Notes: generated by a model not told the origin, from the sequence alone. A stretch of 64,000 bases of DNA from Ypsolopha sequella (GCA_934047225.1 CAKOHE010000074.1:62001-126000); one strand, 5' to 3'; shown: positions 1 through 10,412, numbered from the stretch's first letter. Numbers and translations: made by a program.

Positions 1-192
1 TATATATTTTTTTTACAATATCTCTGTTTGTATCCTTATGCATCATCTGAAGCTTCTGTCCTGTCAATTCGCGCTAATATGATAGAATCTTAGCGCGAAC
101 ATTAGACGTTTCTATGAAGTTGTACTGTATATCTGGCTGTATGGCCTATTGCCATAGTCTTAGAAGAAGTAAACAGTGTTTGTAGCTTAGAC

Positions 193-867
193 CAGTGGTT
201 ACCATACTTAAGAGGCTCTGCAAATTTTATTTTTGTCACTGTCACTCCAAGCGAATAATCGCACAGTGCGAGAGGGGCGGATTCAGAGGAAAAGGGAAAA
301 AAGTTGGTTTTATATTTTTATAAAAAAAAAAAATAGCTAGCAAAATTTCAAAAATCAAATCTCTAGATATTGTTAAAACACACCTAATAAAATATGTTTG
401 AGTTCTGTATATGGTTCCTATTCGTCAAACGAGGAAAAAAAGTGTGTTTGAAGACCTCATTTCAACAATTATTTCTATCGAGGAAAATTTATCCAAACAT
501 GTTTTCCAATTTCAAAACTCTAGATTATATAGTCAAAATGCATGTTCCAGAAACTGATTATAATTTTCCTTGTATTTCATGAAATACACAGAAAAGAAAC
601 ACCCGTATTTTTTTCGCATATCGCCTTAAATGAACCCAGACCCACTTAAAAATCCACGGAGATTAAGGGCCCACTAAGACTTTGTGGCATAAGAAAGAGG
701 TAAAGGATATTCATGTTTATATAAGCATAATTTATTAAACCTTGTAGCTAAACGTCTGCCAGCAGATTCACATTGTATGTTGCCCTGAATTTAAATTTCT
801 TCACGACCCACTAGAAATTAACTTACGACCCACCAATGGGTCGCGATCCACACTTTGGGAAATGCTG
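193..867. mobile_element. hAT-type non-autonomous element with 8-bp target duplication
   Basis: The two ends are imperfect inverted repeats: CAGTGGTTACC at the left, and CAGCATTTCCC when the right end is read on the other strand. The eight bases GCTTAGAC lie directly outside both ends, at 185-192 and 868-875. An 8-bp target duplication with CAG-starting ends is the hallmark of the hAT superfamily. No transposase is encoded. The interior from 208 to 629 is the TTAA-bounded repeat listed next, so the hAT part proper is only about 255 bp. The right part is rich in GGGTCG/CGACCC words, as in hAT-derived elements of many animals. Confidence 0.75.
208..629 (+). repeat. TTAA-bounded repeat, copy A
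   Basis: A 422-bp block similar to 5384-10512 (interrupted), 32007-32420 (diverged) and 36438-36846. It starts TTAAGAGGCT and ends TCGCCTTAA. In the diverged copy the two ends are clearer inverted repeats (TTAAGGTGATATA against TTAAGGGGGTATA), which suggests a piggyBac-like or other TTAA-targeting non-autonomous transposon. It encodes no transposase; the 62-codon reading frame inside it is not conserved between copies. Here it lies inside the hAT-type element. Confidence 0.6.
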
Positions 868-948
868 GCTTAGACCATAGAAGACTCTAAGGCTTGTAGA
901 TGCTCTAAGCAAGCATAAACCGGTACTTTTTAGAGCATAAGAAGTGAA

Positions 949-1352
949 AAAAATATTTTTCAATGCATGTGCTCGTAAAGGCTCACTTTTTATGCATCAA
1001 AACCGAACAAAAAGTCGATTATTTTGCCCTAGGGCTTTATTATTATTATTTTTTTTTAATTTATTTACAATGGTTGGCTAACCTGCAGCCTTTCTTGTGT
1101 ACCATAGATGTTATACTTTTTTTCCATTGTTTAACGGCTCTGGATACAGTCCTTTTGAGCCAATTATAATTTAAAGTTCACAAGATTACATTTATTTTCA
1201 TTTCCTCACACTATGCATTGAAAAATGTAGTATGATACACGGGCGTAAAAGCAATAAATTACTCGGTTACGTTTAAAACACTCGCTACGCTCGTGTTTTA
1301 AATCGTCCTCGTAATTTATTCCTTTTCGCCCTAGTAGCATAAACTACTATTA
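949..1352 (+). repeat. Dispersed 400-bp repeat with internal palindrome, copy 1
   Basis: This block matches 24781-25181 on the opposite strand along its whole length. It contains an imperfect palindrome at about 1254-1321, where two AATAAATTAC-type arms flank a core with the words CTCGCTACGCTCG. Both ends of the match are abrupt, so it is probably a non-autonomous transposon of unknown type. No coding sequence is credible in it. Confidence 0.6.
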
Positions 1353-2050
1353 TAAAATTTCGGGGGAGGTTTATTGAAACGTATTCAAGCAGATCATAAA
1401 ATTAATGAAAACACTGACTGAGTCGCTAGTAGGAATTTGTTTGTGTAAAGATAGTCACCTTATTATGTACTTCAACGCGTATAGGTTCAGAATGATTTCT
1501 TGGATCTCCGATGAAAATACTGAAAATATACGATAACGTCACATTTTGTTTTTTATTTAGTAATAACTCGAGCGGATATCAAATGAAGCATCCTTTTTGT
1601 AGTCACTGAATCTATTTGATCTATTGTGAACGAAGTACATACACATCTATTTGCCACCTCGCGAAACAATTCGATTTGTTTTGCCAACCGTGTGCGTTCT
1701 GGTTCAGGAACTCGTTAAATTACAGAATTCATTCGTATTTGTAACACCAACAGCCGTCCTTTGAGAGCGGACACAAAACTGAGGTGCGTTCATTAAAGAA
1801 CCCTAGTCTGGGTGGGTAGGAACGTTGGGATTGTAACTCTGAGTTTTTGAACGGATTTCTTCGTGTAGCGAGCGACACTCCAAACGTCAGTTGTCATTTT
1901 TGCAATATATTTAGTATAAATAAATATAACGTTAAGAGGACCCCCTCTGAACGAAATTCAACGAAATATGTCAAGTGAAGTTTGGAGCCTATGCGAACCT
2001 TGCGAACCCTGCTCAGAGTTGATGTTGCAAAAGTCGACACCAGTGTAGCG
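1353..2050. other. Intergenic stretch without recognised genes
   Basis: AT-rich sequence with stop codons in all frames. I see no exon, RNA gene or clear repeat. Confidence 0.5.
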
Positions 2051-2059
2051 AGACTGTCA

Positions 2060-2460
2060 ATTTTGAACGGTCGGTGTTGAAACGCGAGTTGATTTTGAAC
2101 GAATTACCCCTCGGCCATAGCTTCAGGCTTCGAGAGGCGCGCCAAGCGGTTCTTGCGACGGCGCCGGGGCGTAGAGAACAAAAGAGCTGGCCATGGGTCG
2201 CATCTCACGCGCCTTGTCCGGCTTCGAGTGACTTGCGCTCTCGCGACGGCGGTGTGCGGGGAGGCGGGGAGCCGCGCCAGTGATCGAGCGCACAGGACGA
2301 ACCTAGTGGCGAGCGCTTTGAGCGAGCGAGCGCGCTATACATCCGATGCGGTGGAAGGCGTCGTGGCAGGGCAAAGCCCGTCGCAAAAACCACCTGGAAT
2401 CGCAGCAAGAAGCGCCGCCAGAAGCCTGAAGCTGTGGCCCTGGCGTTAGTGTTGCGACTC
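2060..2460. promoter_or_regulatory. CpG-rich island, possible promoter region
   Basis: This is by far the most GC- and CpG-rich part of the first 9 kb, with many CGCG, GCGC and CGAGCG words. It lies upstream of the satellite and of the plus-strand terminal exons at 4.3-4.6 kb, so it could be a promoter or first exon of that gene. Several overlapping reading frames of 67-110 codons run through it on both strands. That is expected from high GC content and is not evidence of coding. No TATA box or splice donor stands out. Confidence 0.3.
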
Positions 2461-3160
2461 GGGTAGGAAACTCAACTCGGTGTGTGTTTATGAACGAATA
2501 TCTGGAGGAAAAGGTAAACAACTGGAACCGAGATAAACACAGATCTCGAGTGGGGATCGTACCCGGCACCCCTCACAAACGCACCCTCGCCGATCATTAT
2601 CCCTACACACTGAGCAGCGAGGCTCCTTCGCGTCAAACAAGCAGGGAAAGGAGGGTTTTGTTTTATTATTTTATATCGGCTATTGGTTTTTTTTTTTCTG
2701 TGGCAACTCCGAAGAAACAGGTACACAAAGCCAAGTTCTGTGCTTTTTACCATCACCCTTGAGACGCGTGCTGAGAGGGACACAAAGAGGGTAATCTTCC
2801 GCATTGGGAAGAGAGAGATTTTGATGTCATATAAAAATTTTGTTTTTTGATAATTTTACGACTAAGACACTTTACACAGTCTGATACCGACCCAAAGATT
2901 CGTCTTCTCATATGTACGCTAATATATAAAATATAAATAAAATTTCAAATAACTTTTTTCTCTTCGTCCAACCTACATATACTTTCTATTCGTCTCTAAA
3001 TTTTGGATAATTAACATGTTTAAAAAATACCTCTAATAACCCAGAAATCTTGCATTTTATGCCTCGAAACGTCCTATTTTCACATAACAACATTATTATC
3101 TAGAATTTGAAAACATATAAACCCCGTGGTACTTCATAAATATTAAAAAAATTCAGTAGT
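2461..3160. other. Intergenic or intronic stretch
   Basis: Base composition returns to AT-rich after the CpG island. No convincing exon, RNA gene or repeat was seen. Confidence 0.4.
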
Positions 3161-3171
3161 CCACCACCTTG

Positions 3172-4295
3172 CCAAACTGAACTACATCAGCATCTACTAT
3201 GTGCACTGTACAATACCAGTGAGTGGCGAAATGGACATTTAAAAAACTGTACTATATCAGCATCTACTACGTGCACAGTACATTACTAGTGTGTGGCGAA
3301 ATACACATTTAAAAAACTGTACTACATCAGCATCTACTACGTGCCCAGTACATTACCAGTGTGTGGCGAAATACACATTTAAAAAACTGTACTACATCAG
3401 CATCTACTACGTGCACAGTACATTACTAGTGTGTGGCGAAATGCACATTTAAAAAACTGTACTACATCAGCACCTACTACGTGCACAGTACATTACCAGT
3501 GTGTGGCGAAATACACATTTAAAAAACTGTACTACATCAGCATCTACTACGTGCACAGTACATTACCAGTGTGTGGTGAAATGCACATTTAAAAACTGTA
3601 CTACATCAGCATCTACTACGTGCACAGTACATTACCAGTGTGTGGCGAAATGCACATTTAAAAACTGTACTACATCAGCATCTACTACGTGCACAGTACA
3701 TTACCAGTGTGTGGCGAAATGCACATTTAAAAGACTGTACTACATCAGCATCTACTACGTGCACAGTACATTACCAGTGTGTGGCGAAATGCACATTTAA
3801 AAACTGTACTACATCAGCATCTACTACGTGCACAGTACATTACCAGTGTGTGGCGAAATGCACATTTAAAAAACTGTACTACATCAGCATCTACTACGTG
3901 CACAGTACATTACCAGTGTGTGTGGCGAAATGCACATTTAAAAAACTGTACTACATCAGCATCTACTACGTGCACAGTACATTACCAGTGTGTGGCGAAA
4001 TGCACATTTAAAAAACTGTACTACATCAGCATCTACTACGTGCACAGTACAATACCAGTGTGTGGCGAAATGCACATTTAAAAAACTGAACTACACCAGC
4101 ATCTACTACGTGCACAGTACAATACCAGTGTGTGGCGAAATGCACATTTAAAAAACTGTACTACATCAGCATCTACTACGTGCACAGTACAATACCAGTG
4201 TGTGGCGAAATGCACATTTAAAAAACTGAACTACATCAGCATCTACTACGTGCACAGTACATTACCAGTGTGTGGCGAAATGCATATTCAAAAAA
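3172..4295 (+). repeat. 70-bp satellite array, about 16 copies
   Basis: A unit of 69-70 bp is repeated head to tail about sixteen times; copies begin near 3182, 3252, 3322 and so on to 4230. Landmarks in each unit are CTACATCAGCATCTACTACG, GTGCACAGTACATTACCAG and TGTGGCGAAATGCACATTTA. The central units are nearly identical. The first two or three and the last two have more substitutions, the usual pattern of unequal exchange. One unit near 3921 carries an extra GT. The unit lacks stops in one frame, so 66-123-codon reading frames cross it; these are by-products of the repeat. Confidence 0.95.
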
Positions 4296-4300
4296 CCCAA

Positions 4301-4414
4301 CAACATTACACCCATGTGATTGTGGCTTGACAAATAATAATGGAAAACACGACTTTGTATGGTTTACTGGACCACAGTTACCACCAACCTTGAGCGAAAT
4401 TGTATTACAGATAG
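4301..4414 (+). CDS. Candidate penultimate exon of an unidentified gene (5' limit uncertain)
   Basis: Just after the satellite, an open frame reads ...HPCDCGLTNNNGKHDFVW, then FTGPQLPPTLSEIVLQI, and meets a splice donor G|GTACTT at 4414/4415. The exon ends with one base of a codon. The exon at 4497 starts with two bases, so the reading frame continues exactly across an 82-bp intron. I do not recognise the protein. The acceptor on the 5' side was not found, and the frame runs back into the last satellite unit, so the start is a guess. A domesticated or transposon-derived protein is possible. Confidence rests on splice phase and on non-repetitive residue content only. Confidence 0.4.
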
Positions 4415-4496
4415 GTACTTATATGAAATGTGTTTATTATTTATAATTAGTATATACGGGTGTGTTACGGTTTCACAAGTTATTTTATTGTTTCAG

Positions 4497-4585
4497 AAAA
4501 TGACGAAGATAAAGAAAATATGACAGAAAGCGACGACGATGATACTGACGTAGATGACGACGAGTGCAGTGATAAAAATGAATAA
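4497..4585 (+). CDS. Candidate 3'-terminal exon with acidic C-terminal tail
   Basis: A pyrimidine-rich acceptor (TTTTATTGTTTCAG) ends at 4496. Joined to the previous exon in frame, the exon reads ENDEDKENMTESDDDD, then TDVDDDECSDKNE and a TAA at 4583-4585. The tail is strongly acidic, with about half Asp or Glu. Acidic tails like this occur in many nuclear and chromatin proteins and in some transposases. An AATAAA poly(A) signal lies 220 bp downstream at 4805-4810. It is too short to be seen as a stand-alone reading frame. The gene's identity is unknown. Confidence 0.45.
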
Positions 4586-4804
4586 GTCCAAATAATAACT
4601 GATAAAATTTTACTACTGAAACTTTTGACTTCTATAAGATTATTATTATATTCCTAGCGATTTTTTGCTGTGGCTGTGACGCTTTAGTTGATTTTGTATT
4701 AATCTGAAAGCGAAACATACCATAGTCTGGCAATAATTGGTCTAGCGTTTTTATAAAAGTAAATCCGATAGTATAAGCTTTTAAAATTTGTTTAATTCAA
4801 CTTT

Positions 4805-4810
4805 AATAAA
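4805..4810 (+). terminator. Poly(A) signal AATAAA
   Basis: AATAAA lies 220 bp downstream of the stop codon of the candidate terminal exon, in a T-rich 3' UTR-like stretch. It is placed sensibly for that gene, but the hexamer is common in AT-rich DNA. Confidence 0.35.
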
Positions 4811-5383
4811 GTGACGCGAATTTCCTGTTGTTTTCAGCGAGCAGTATTAGTAAGTCGAGTCTCAAACACTTGACCACAGAACTTTAGTACAAGTCGTCGT
4901 GCAATAGAACATGTACGGTTTAACCGCACATTGTTTTGCTCGCGTTCCATAGTTTATTTACTTAAGGGACTGTACAATGCTAAAATTCAATCCTGCTCTA
5001 ACGCGTTTGTTTTTTAACTCTCTATCCTGCTCTAATCAGATGCCGCGCACGCAAAACTTCAGTTATTTTGAAATCGCGGCTCCATTAGGACATTAACCAT
5101 AATATTTTTATGTAATAAAGATGTATTTTTCTAGTTAGTATCTGCGTGTGTTGGTTTCGTTTCAATCGGTTTTGAAACATGGAAACTGAATCGCTTTTTT
5201 CGTGAAATTCATGCTTTTTTAAAAGTTATGTAATTAATAGAAGATTGAAAGTATGTTCATTTATAAAGAGTAATCAATGATTGTCTTGAGTCAAAAAAAC
5301 TCCATATTTTTTTCAAATTTTTACGATCTATATTGACGGAACTGAATCCAATACAAAACTGATGTTTAGCATTGTGGAGCCCC
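4811..5383. other. Intergenic stretch without recognised genes
   Basis: AT-rich, with no exon or repeat boundary that I can support before the TTAA repeat begins at 5384. Confidence 0.4.
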
Positions 5384-5701
5384 TTAAAGTGATATGCAAA
5401 AAAAATACGGGTATTTCCTGTGTATTTCATGAAATACATGAACAATAATCAGTTTCTGGTATATGCATTTTGACTATATAATCTAGTGATTTGATTTTAG
5501 AAAACATGTTTGGATAAACTTTCCTCGATAGAAATAATTGTTGAAATGAGGTCTTCTTACACACTTTTTCTCCTCGTTTAACGAGTAGCAGCCATGTACA
5601 GAAATCAAACATATTTTATTATATGGGTTTCAACAATATCTAGATATTTGATTTTGAAAATTTTACTAGTGTAGTTTTTTTCATAAAAATATAAAACGAA
5701 C

Positions 5702-5793
5702 TGTAAAGTATATGTGTATTGAACGTCAATCAAACACGGAGTACGAGCTGAGACTAATCTTTATTAGGTACCCACATCATAATAATATCAACA
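5702..5793 (-). repeat. 3' LTR (92 bp)
   Basis: It matches 10321-10412 base for base as far as I can read. On the element strand it begins TGTTGATATT and ends ATACTTTACA. It contains AATAAAG, which can serve as the poly(A) signal of the genomic transcript. At 92 bp it is very short for an LTR, as in mag elements. Confidence 0.93.
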
Positions 5794-5995
5794 TCTCCCT
5801 TCTTTAATAAATTTAATTTGCGCTTAAATTAGAGATGATAAATACAATTTAATGACATGCCATATAATCAACATAAATAACTGACAAATTTATGACTTTA
5901 TTTTATATAACATGCATTTTATTTATTATTATTATTCTGACTATCTACAATATATTTAAACAGAATTACAATCAAAAATAAACATATTAATGTAC

Positions 5996-6094
5996 AAAAC
6001 ATGCAATTGTGACATGCTGCTCACTTTAAAACATGCAATTGTGACATGCTGCTTACTTTAAAACATGCAATTGTGACATGCTGCTTACTTTAAA
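5996..6094. repeat. Three tandem 32-bp units in the retrotransposon 3' untranslated part
   Basis: The unit beginning AAACATGCAATTGTGACATG is present three times head to tail, with one C/T difference in the first copy. It lies between the gag-pol stop and the polypurine tract. Short tandem repeats upstream of the polypurine tract occur in several gypsy elements; no function can be read from it. Confidence 0.9.
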
Positions 6095-6125
6095 ACCTTA
6101 ATTCTAACTACACTTTAGTTTTGAT

Positions 6126-9100
6126 TTACCACGGAGTTTGTGGACGAAATGTAGTCCACCGATCAGGCTGTCTCACTATCCTGCCAGAACGAGTAACATA
6201 ATGATTAGGATTGTTTGCCCGACACTGGACACGGGGGCTACGGGAAGAGGAATCTAACGTACCAGGCGTGACTACTATATCGTCATAGGAAAAGTTTTTA
6301 TAGCATGGGGGTGAGTCATGTCGGCGCTCTGAATCCGGTCTTAGATGTCTACGGTTACGTACTATTGTACCGCCTGAGCTCAATTCAATTGAGTAAGACC
6401 GCGGACGTAGCATATCCAGTATTGTACCATTTTCCCACTTGTCATTTATCCATGCTTTAACTTTTTGACCCTTATTTAATTGAGGGAGATCCTTGGCATT
6501 TCTATCATAGTATTCCTTTTGTACTTTGCGTCGTTTTTCTATATTTTTTTTAACATTATTTTGTATTTTTGGTTGTAATAATGCCGGAGAACATGGTACA
6601 ACACTACGCAACTTTCTATTGTTTAAAAGTTCCGATGGAGATGCCAACCTACTGTCTATAGGTGTATTTAGGTATTCTAAAAGTGCTAATCTAAAGTCTG
6701 TGTGGTCATATGAAGTTTTTTTTAGAATATTTTTTATGGTTTGAATAGCTCTTTCCACCTGACCATTCGACTGCGGATATCTTGGAGAAGACGTGATATG
6801 TTGGAACTTCCACTCGTTTGCGAAGTTTCTAAATATGTCGGAACTGAACTCTGGACCACAGTCAGATACAAAATAATCAGGAATGCCTTGCCGGCTAAAT
6901 ATTATTTTTAATTGGTTAATAACGCAGTCCGAAGTAATAGATTTCATTTTTATTACTTCTATAAATTTACTGTAATAATCAATAATTAAAAGAAATTGTT
7001 GACCTGAGAAGTGAAAGATATCAGCTGCTACCTTAGACCACGCCCTATCTGGTATCTCATGTTGAATCAGCGTTTCTTTGCTGTTTGCTTTTTTAAAAGT
7101 CAAACAAGCCTGACAGTGAGAAATCATGTCCTCTATTTGAGAATTCATGTTTGGCCAGTACATTATTTCTCGTGCCCGTAATTTGCACTTTTCTAATCCC
7201 AAATGACCGATGTGAATTTTTTGTAATAATTCTCGTCGCATGCATTTGGGTATAACTATACGGTCACCTTTCCATACTAAACCATAAGAGACCACTAACT
7301 CGTCTCTTGCATCCCAGTAACATCTTAACAAACTGTCTACCTGACTTTTGTGCTCTGGCCATCCTTTTCTAATAACTTTCATAAGTGATTTCATTTCTTC
7401 ATCATCTTGAGTACATTTTTGTATCAGCAAAAAATGTGAGTCGGTCAGCGGATTACTACCGGCTATCGCACATATCTGCGCCTGCGCTTCTAGGTGATCA
7501 CGTGGCTCAATGTGTCGCGGATTGCCATTATCAGCACAAGCACGCGAGAGTGTGTCCGCCACGTACATATATTTACCCGGCTTGTATATAAGTTTGAATG
7601 TATAAGGTTGCAGTCTCATAAGCATTCTTTGTAGTCGAGGAGGTGCGCTATTTATCGGTTTCTTTATGATGCTAATTAGAGGTTTGTGGTCCGTTTCTAT
7701 TGTAATATCGGTCCGACCGTACAGATATGAGTAAAACTTTTCACAAGCAAACACACACGCGTATAACTCTTTTTCTATTTGTGCATAGGCTTGTTCTGTT
7801 TTGTTAAGTGATTTAGAAGCATAACTGACAGGGTGACCATCCTGTAGGAGACAAGCACCCATACCGTCTTTAGATGAATCTACAGACAATGTGATTGGCT
7901 TATCTAGGCTATAGAATTTCAGCGTTGGTGGGCTAATCAAACACTGTTTTAAGTGTTCAAAACTACTTTTATGTCTTTCTTCCCAATGCCATTCCACTTC
8001 TTTTTTTAATAGCTCACGTAGGCTTTGAGTTTTTTCTGAAAGATTTGGTATAAAACTGCCTAAATATGTAATGAGCCCTAAAAACCTTTCTAAATCTTTA
8101 ACATTTTTCGGCTCTGGCATATTTTTTATAGCTGAGGTGTGCGATTCATCAGGTAATATGCCATGTTCACTTATTTTGTGACCTAGGTATTTTATCTCTT
8201 TCAGTCCTACTTTACACTTCTGCCTATTCAATTTGATATTAATTTCACGGCATTTTTGTAAGACTTTACGTAATCTACGATCATGTTCTGCTTTTGAAGG
8301 GGCATGCACTAGTAAATCATCGACAAACTGACAAATTCCTTCTCCCATATCATCAAAGTGTTCCATGAGTTTCTTATGAAAAACCTCAGAAGCCGACGAA
8401 ATTCCGAAGGGGAGACGTAAAAATTTATAACGACCAAATGCCGTATTGAAAGTACATAAGTCTGTGCAAGATTCCGCTAGTTTAACTTGCCAAAAACTAT
8501 GTTTACAATCTAAAACGCTAAAGTACTTAGAACCTGACAGTGTTGCTGTTATTTCATCAAGGGTTGGTAATTTGAAATGTTCACGTTTAATAGCATTATT
8601 TAGGTCCTGAGGATCTAAACAGATTCGAAAATCACCATCTGGTTTCTTCGCTAAGGTCATGCTATTGACCCAGTCCGTGGGTCCCTGCACCTTTGATATA
8701 ATACCTTGCTTAACCATTTCATCTAACTTGTTTTTTACACTCTCCTTTAAGGCCATGGGTAGTTTCCGAGGGGGATGTACAACTGGGCGCGCTGTTTCAT
8801 TTATTTGTATCTTATATTCTCCTGGAAGACACCCAACTCCCTGAAATACGTCGGCGTATTCATCTAATATTACTTCCTTTCCTACTTCTATATTTACTGC
8901 CATAACGCGTTTCACTAGATTCAGTTCTTCGCATGAACTCCTACTCAAGATCGGTGGTGAATCTACGTTAGCAATAATAAACTTTAGAATGTACGTTTTG
9001 TCCTTATAAATGACCTTAAGATTACACTTTCCTATGACCGCGATATGATCACCCGAATACCCACGTAACTTTATCGATGAGGGGGTTAACTCATTTTCTA

Positions 9101-10211
9101 ACACCGAAATACTCGATAGGAGTTTTTTGGGAAGAATATTTACATCAGACCCCGTGTCCAGCTTAAATTTTATTTCAAAACCATTTATACACAACGTTGT
9201 TGACCAGTCACTTTCAGAAGATACAAGACTACATACCTGATCAGTGGAGGCACCGTCGATGTAATAAGCTTTACACATCTTAGCGTAGTGATTATATCGG
9301 TTACAATTATCGCATTGCACTCCAAACGCCGGACATTTATAAAGTTCATGAGTCAAACCGCACTTCGAACACACTCTGACAGACCGACGGGGTTGGGCGG
9401 GTGTACTCCTGCTATCAGCTGTCTGGGCGGCGCGATGACCGCGTCCGCGCCCTCGACCGCGCCCGCGCCTGCGACGGTCACGCGAGCCACGCGTGCCGGA
9501 GACGCCCGGCGGCGCTGACGTTACACATTGACATTGAGCACCTCGCACCCAATGCACTTTTTCGTTGCTTTGCTCGTACTGAGAACATCCAGCTTGCTGA
9601 CATATTTCGTGAACGTGATGTGCCGTTGTTACGCTTTTTATAAAACTGCTAGCTTGCGCACGCGACATTTCTGCCAATTTGCATATTTCAAGTGCTTTAT
9701 TAAGTGTTAAATCAGATTCCCGCAGCAATCTTTCTCTCATTGCATTATCTCGTATTCCACAAATCAGGCGATCCCGTATTAATCCGTTACAAAGATCTTT
9801 AAACTCACAGGATGACGCCATTTTGGTAATTTCGAATGCGTATTGTTCTGTCGATTCAGATTCCATTTGATTACGACAAAAGAATTTATTTCTTTCCAAT
9901 GTGATATTCTTTTTTGGTGAAAAGAAATCGTCAAATTTGGTTAACACCGCATCCAATGTTGTAAATTTTTCCGGAAACTGATCGTAAACTTCACGGCATT
10001 TCGCGCCGATGACGTGTAACAATATGTTGATCTGCACCGTTGCCGTTTTCTTATCAAGTTCACAAGCTGCAAAATATACTTTAAACGACTTTTTCCAGTT
10101 ATCCCAACTTCTGCACAGGTTTCCAGAAGTTACGTTCGACACGTTATTGTCAAACTCAAATGGTAGCGGGGGCTGTAACACGGCCTCCATTGCACTTTGT
10201 ATGTAGTACAC
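6126..10211 (-). CDS. Gag-pol polyprotein of mag-like Ty3/gypsy element (1361 aa)
   Basis: One uninterrupted frame encodes all replication functions. Gag covers about residues 1-320, with an Arg-Gly-rich stretch at 241-260 and two zinc knuckles: C281-x2-C-x3-H-x4-C293 and C300-x2-C-x4-H-x4-C313. The retroviral-type aspartic protease active site is LDTGSDVNIL at 351-360. Reverse transcriptase has its first catalytic Asp near 568 (FSVLD) and FVDD at 629-632. RNase H has acidic residues near 778, 813 and 841. Integrase has a zinc motif (H1000, H1003, C1033, C1036) and the triad D1064, D1117, E1153 with spacing D-x52-D-x35-E. A GPY/F-like tail follows. The first ATG is used; a second at residue 8 is equally plausible. 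There is no env. Gag and Pol are fused in one frame, so no frameshift is needed. All catalytic residues look intact. Confidence 0.96.
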   Translation of the reverse strand: MYYIQSAMEAVLQPPLPFEFDNNVSNVTSGNLCRSWDNWKKSFKVYFAACELDKKTATVQINILLHVIGAKCREVYDQFPEKFTTLDAVLTKFDDFFSPKKNITLERNKFFCRNQMESESTEQYAFEITKMASSCEFKDLCNGLIRDRLICGIRDNAMRERLLRESDLTLNKALEICKLAEMSRAQASSFIKSVTTAHHVHEICQQAGCSQYEQSNEKVHWVRGAQCQCVTSAPPGVSGTRGSRDRRRRGRGRGRGRGHRAAQTADSRSTPAQPRRSVRVCSKCGLTHELYKCPAFGVQCDNCNRYNHYAKMCKAYYIDGASTDQVCSLVSSESDWSTTLCINGFEIKFKLDTGSDVNILPKKLLSSISVLENELTPSSIKLRGYSGDHIAVIGKCNLKVIYKDKTYILKFIIANVDSPPILSRSSCEELNLVKRVMAVNIEVGKEVILDEYADVFQGVGCLPGEYKIQINETARPVVHPPRKLPMALKESVKNKLDEMVKQGIISKVQGPTDWVNSMTLAKKPDGDFRICLDPQDLNNAIKREHFKLPTLDEITATLSGSKYFSVLDCKHSFWQVKLAESCTDLCTFNTAFGRYKFLRLPFGISSASEVFHKKLMEHFDDMGEGICQFVDDLLVHAPSKAEHDRRLRKVLQKCREINIKLNRQKCKVGLKEIKYLGHKISEHGILPDESHTSAIKNMPEPKNVKDLERFLGLITYLGSFIPNLSEKTQSLRELLKKEVEWHWEERHKSSFEHLKQCLISPPTLKFYSLDKPITLSVDSSKDGMGACLLQDGHPVSYASKSLNKTEQAYAQIEKELYACVFACEKFYSYLYGRTDITIETDHKPLISIIKKPINSAPPRLQRMLMRLQPYTFKLIYKPGKYMYVADTLSRACADNGNPRHIEPRDHLEAQAQICAIAGSNPLTDSHFLLIQKCTQDDEEMKSLMKVIRKGWPEHKSQVDSLLRCYWDARDELVVSYGLVWKGDRIVIPKCMRRELLQKIHIGHLGLEKCKLRAREIMYWPNMNSQIEDMISHCQACLTFKKANSKETLIQHEIPDRAWSKVAADIFHFSGQQFLLIIDYYSKFIEVIKMKSITSDCVINQLKIIFSRQGIPDYFVSDCGPEFSSDIFRNFANEWKFQHITSSPRYPQSNGQVERAIQTIKNILKKTSYDHTDFRLALLEYLNTPIDSRLASPSELLNNRKLRSVVPCSPALLQPKIQNNVKKNIEKRRKVQKEYYDRNAKDLPQLNKGQKVKAWINDKWENGTILDMLRPRSYSIELSSGGTIVRNRRHLRPDSERRHDSPPCYKNFSYDDIVVTPGTLDSSSRSPRVQCRANNPNHYVTRSGRIVRQPDRWTTFRPQTPW

Positions 10212-10306
10212 ACTATATGTAGCACCAACTTTCTATTTGTTTACACTTTTCTGATTTATACTCGTATAACAACACCGTAATTTTATATTGTAAGTTCGCA
10301 GTAAAA

Positions 10307-10320
10307 CCGCGGCTGCGCCA
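10307..10320 (-). promoter_or_regulatory. tRNA primer-binding site of the retrotransposon
   Basis: Directly after the 5' LTR on the element strand is TGGCGCAGCCGCGG. The first 11 or so bases complement the 3' end of an animal tRNA-Ser ending CGGCTGCGCCA, as I remember that tRNA. Zero spacing from the LTR and the TGG start are standard for gypsy elements. The exact tRNA is an inference. Confidence 0.75.
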
Positions 10321-10412
10321 TGTAAAGTATATGTGTATTGAACGTCAATCAAACACGGAGTACGAGCTGAGACTAATCTTTATTAGGTACCCACATCATA
10401 ATAATATCAACA
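10321..10412 (-). repeat. 5' LTR (92 bp)
   Basis: It matches 5702-5793, with TG...CA ends, followed on the outside by the CGAAC target duplication. It should hold the promoter of the element, but no TATA box is obvious in so short a sequence. Near-identity of the two LTRs indicates recent insertion. Confidence 0.93.

Noticed and set aside
2153..2804. Frames of 67-110 codons on both strands of the CpG island
   Set aside because: High GC lowers stop frequency. There are no domain, start or splice features, and strands overlap.
3172..4295. CRISPR-like array
   Set aside because: The units are contiguous without unique spacers and the genome is eukaryotic. It is a satellite. The 36-bp array at 31351 is rejected for the same reason.
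3501..4330. Overlapping reading frames of 66-123 codons with repeated MWRNAHLK-type peptides
   Set aside because: They follow the 69-70-bp satellite, shift frame whenever a unit gains or loses a base, and exist in several frames at once. They are products of the repeat.
6526..10206. Plus-strand frames opposite gag-pol
   Set aside because: They are antisense to a frame with all retroviral motifs in order, and are short and not conserved.
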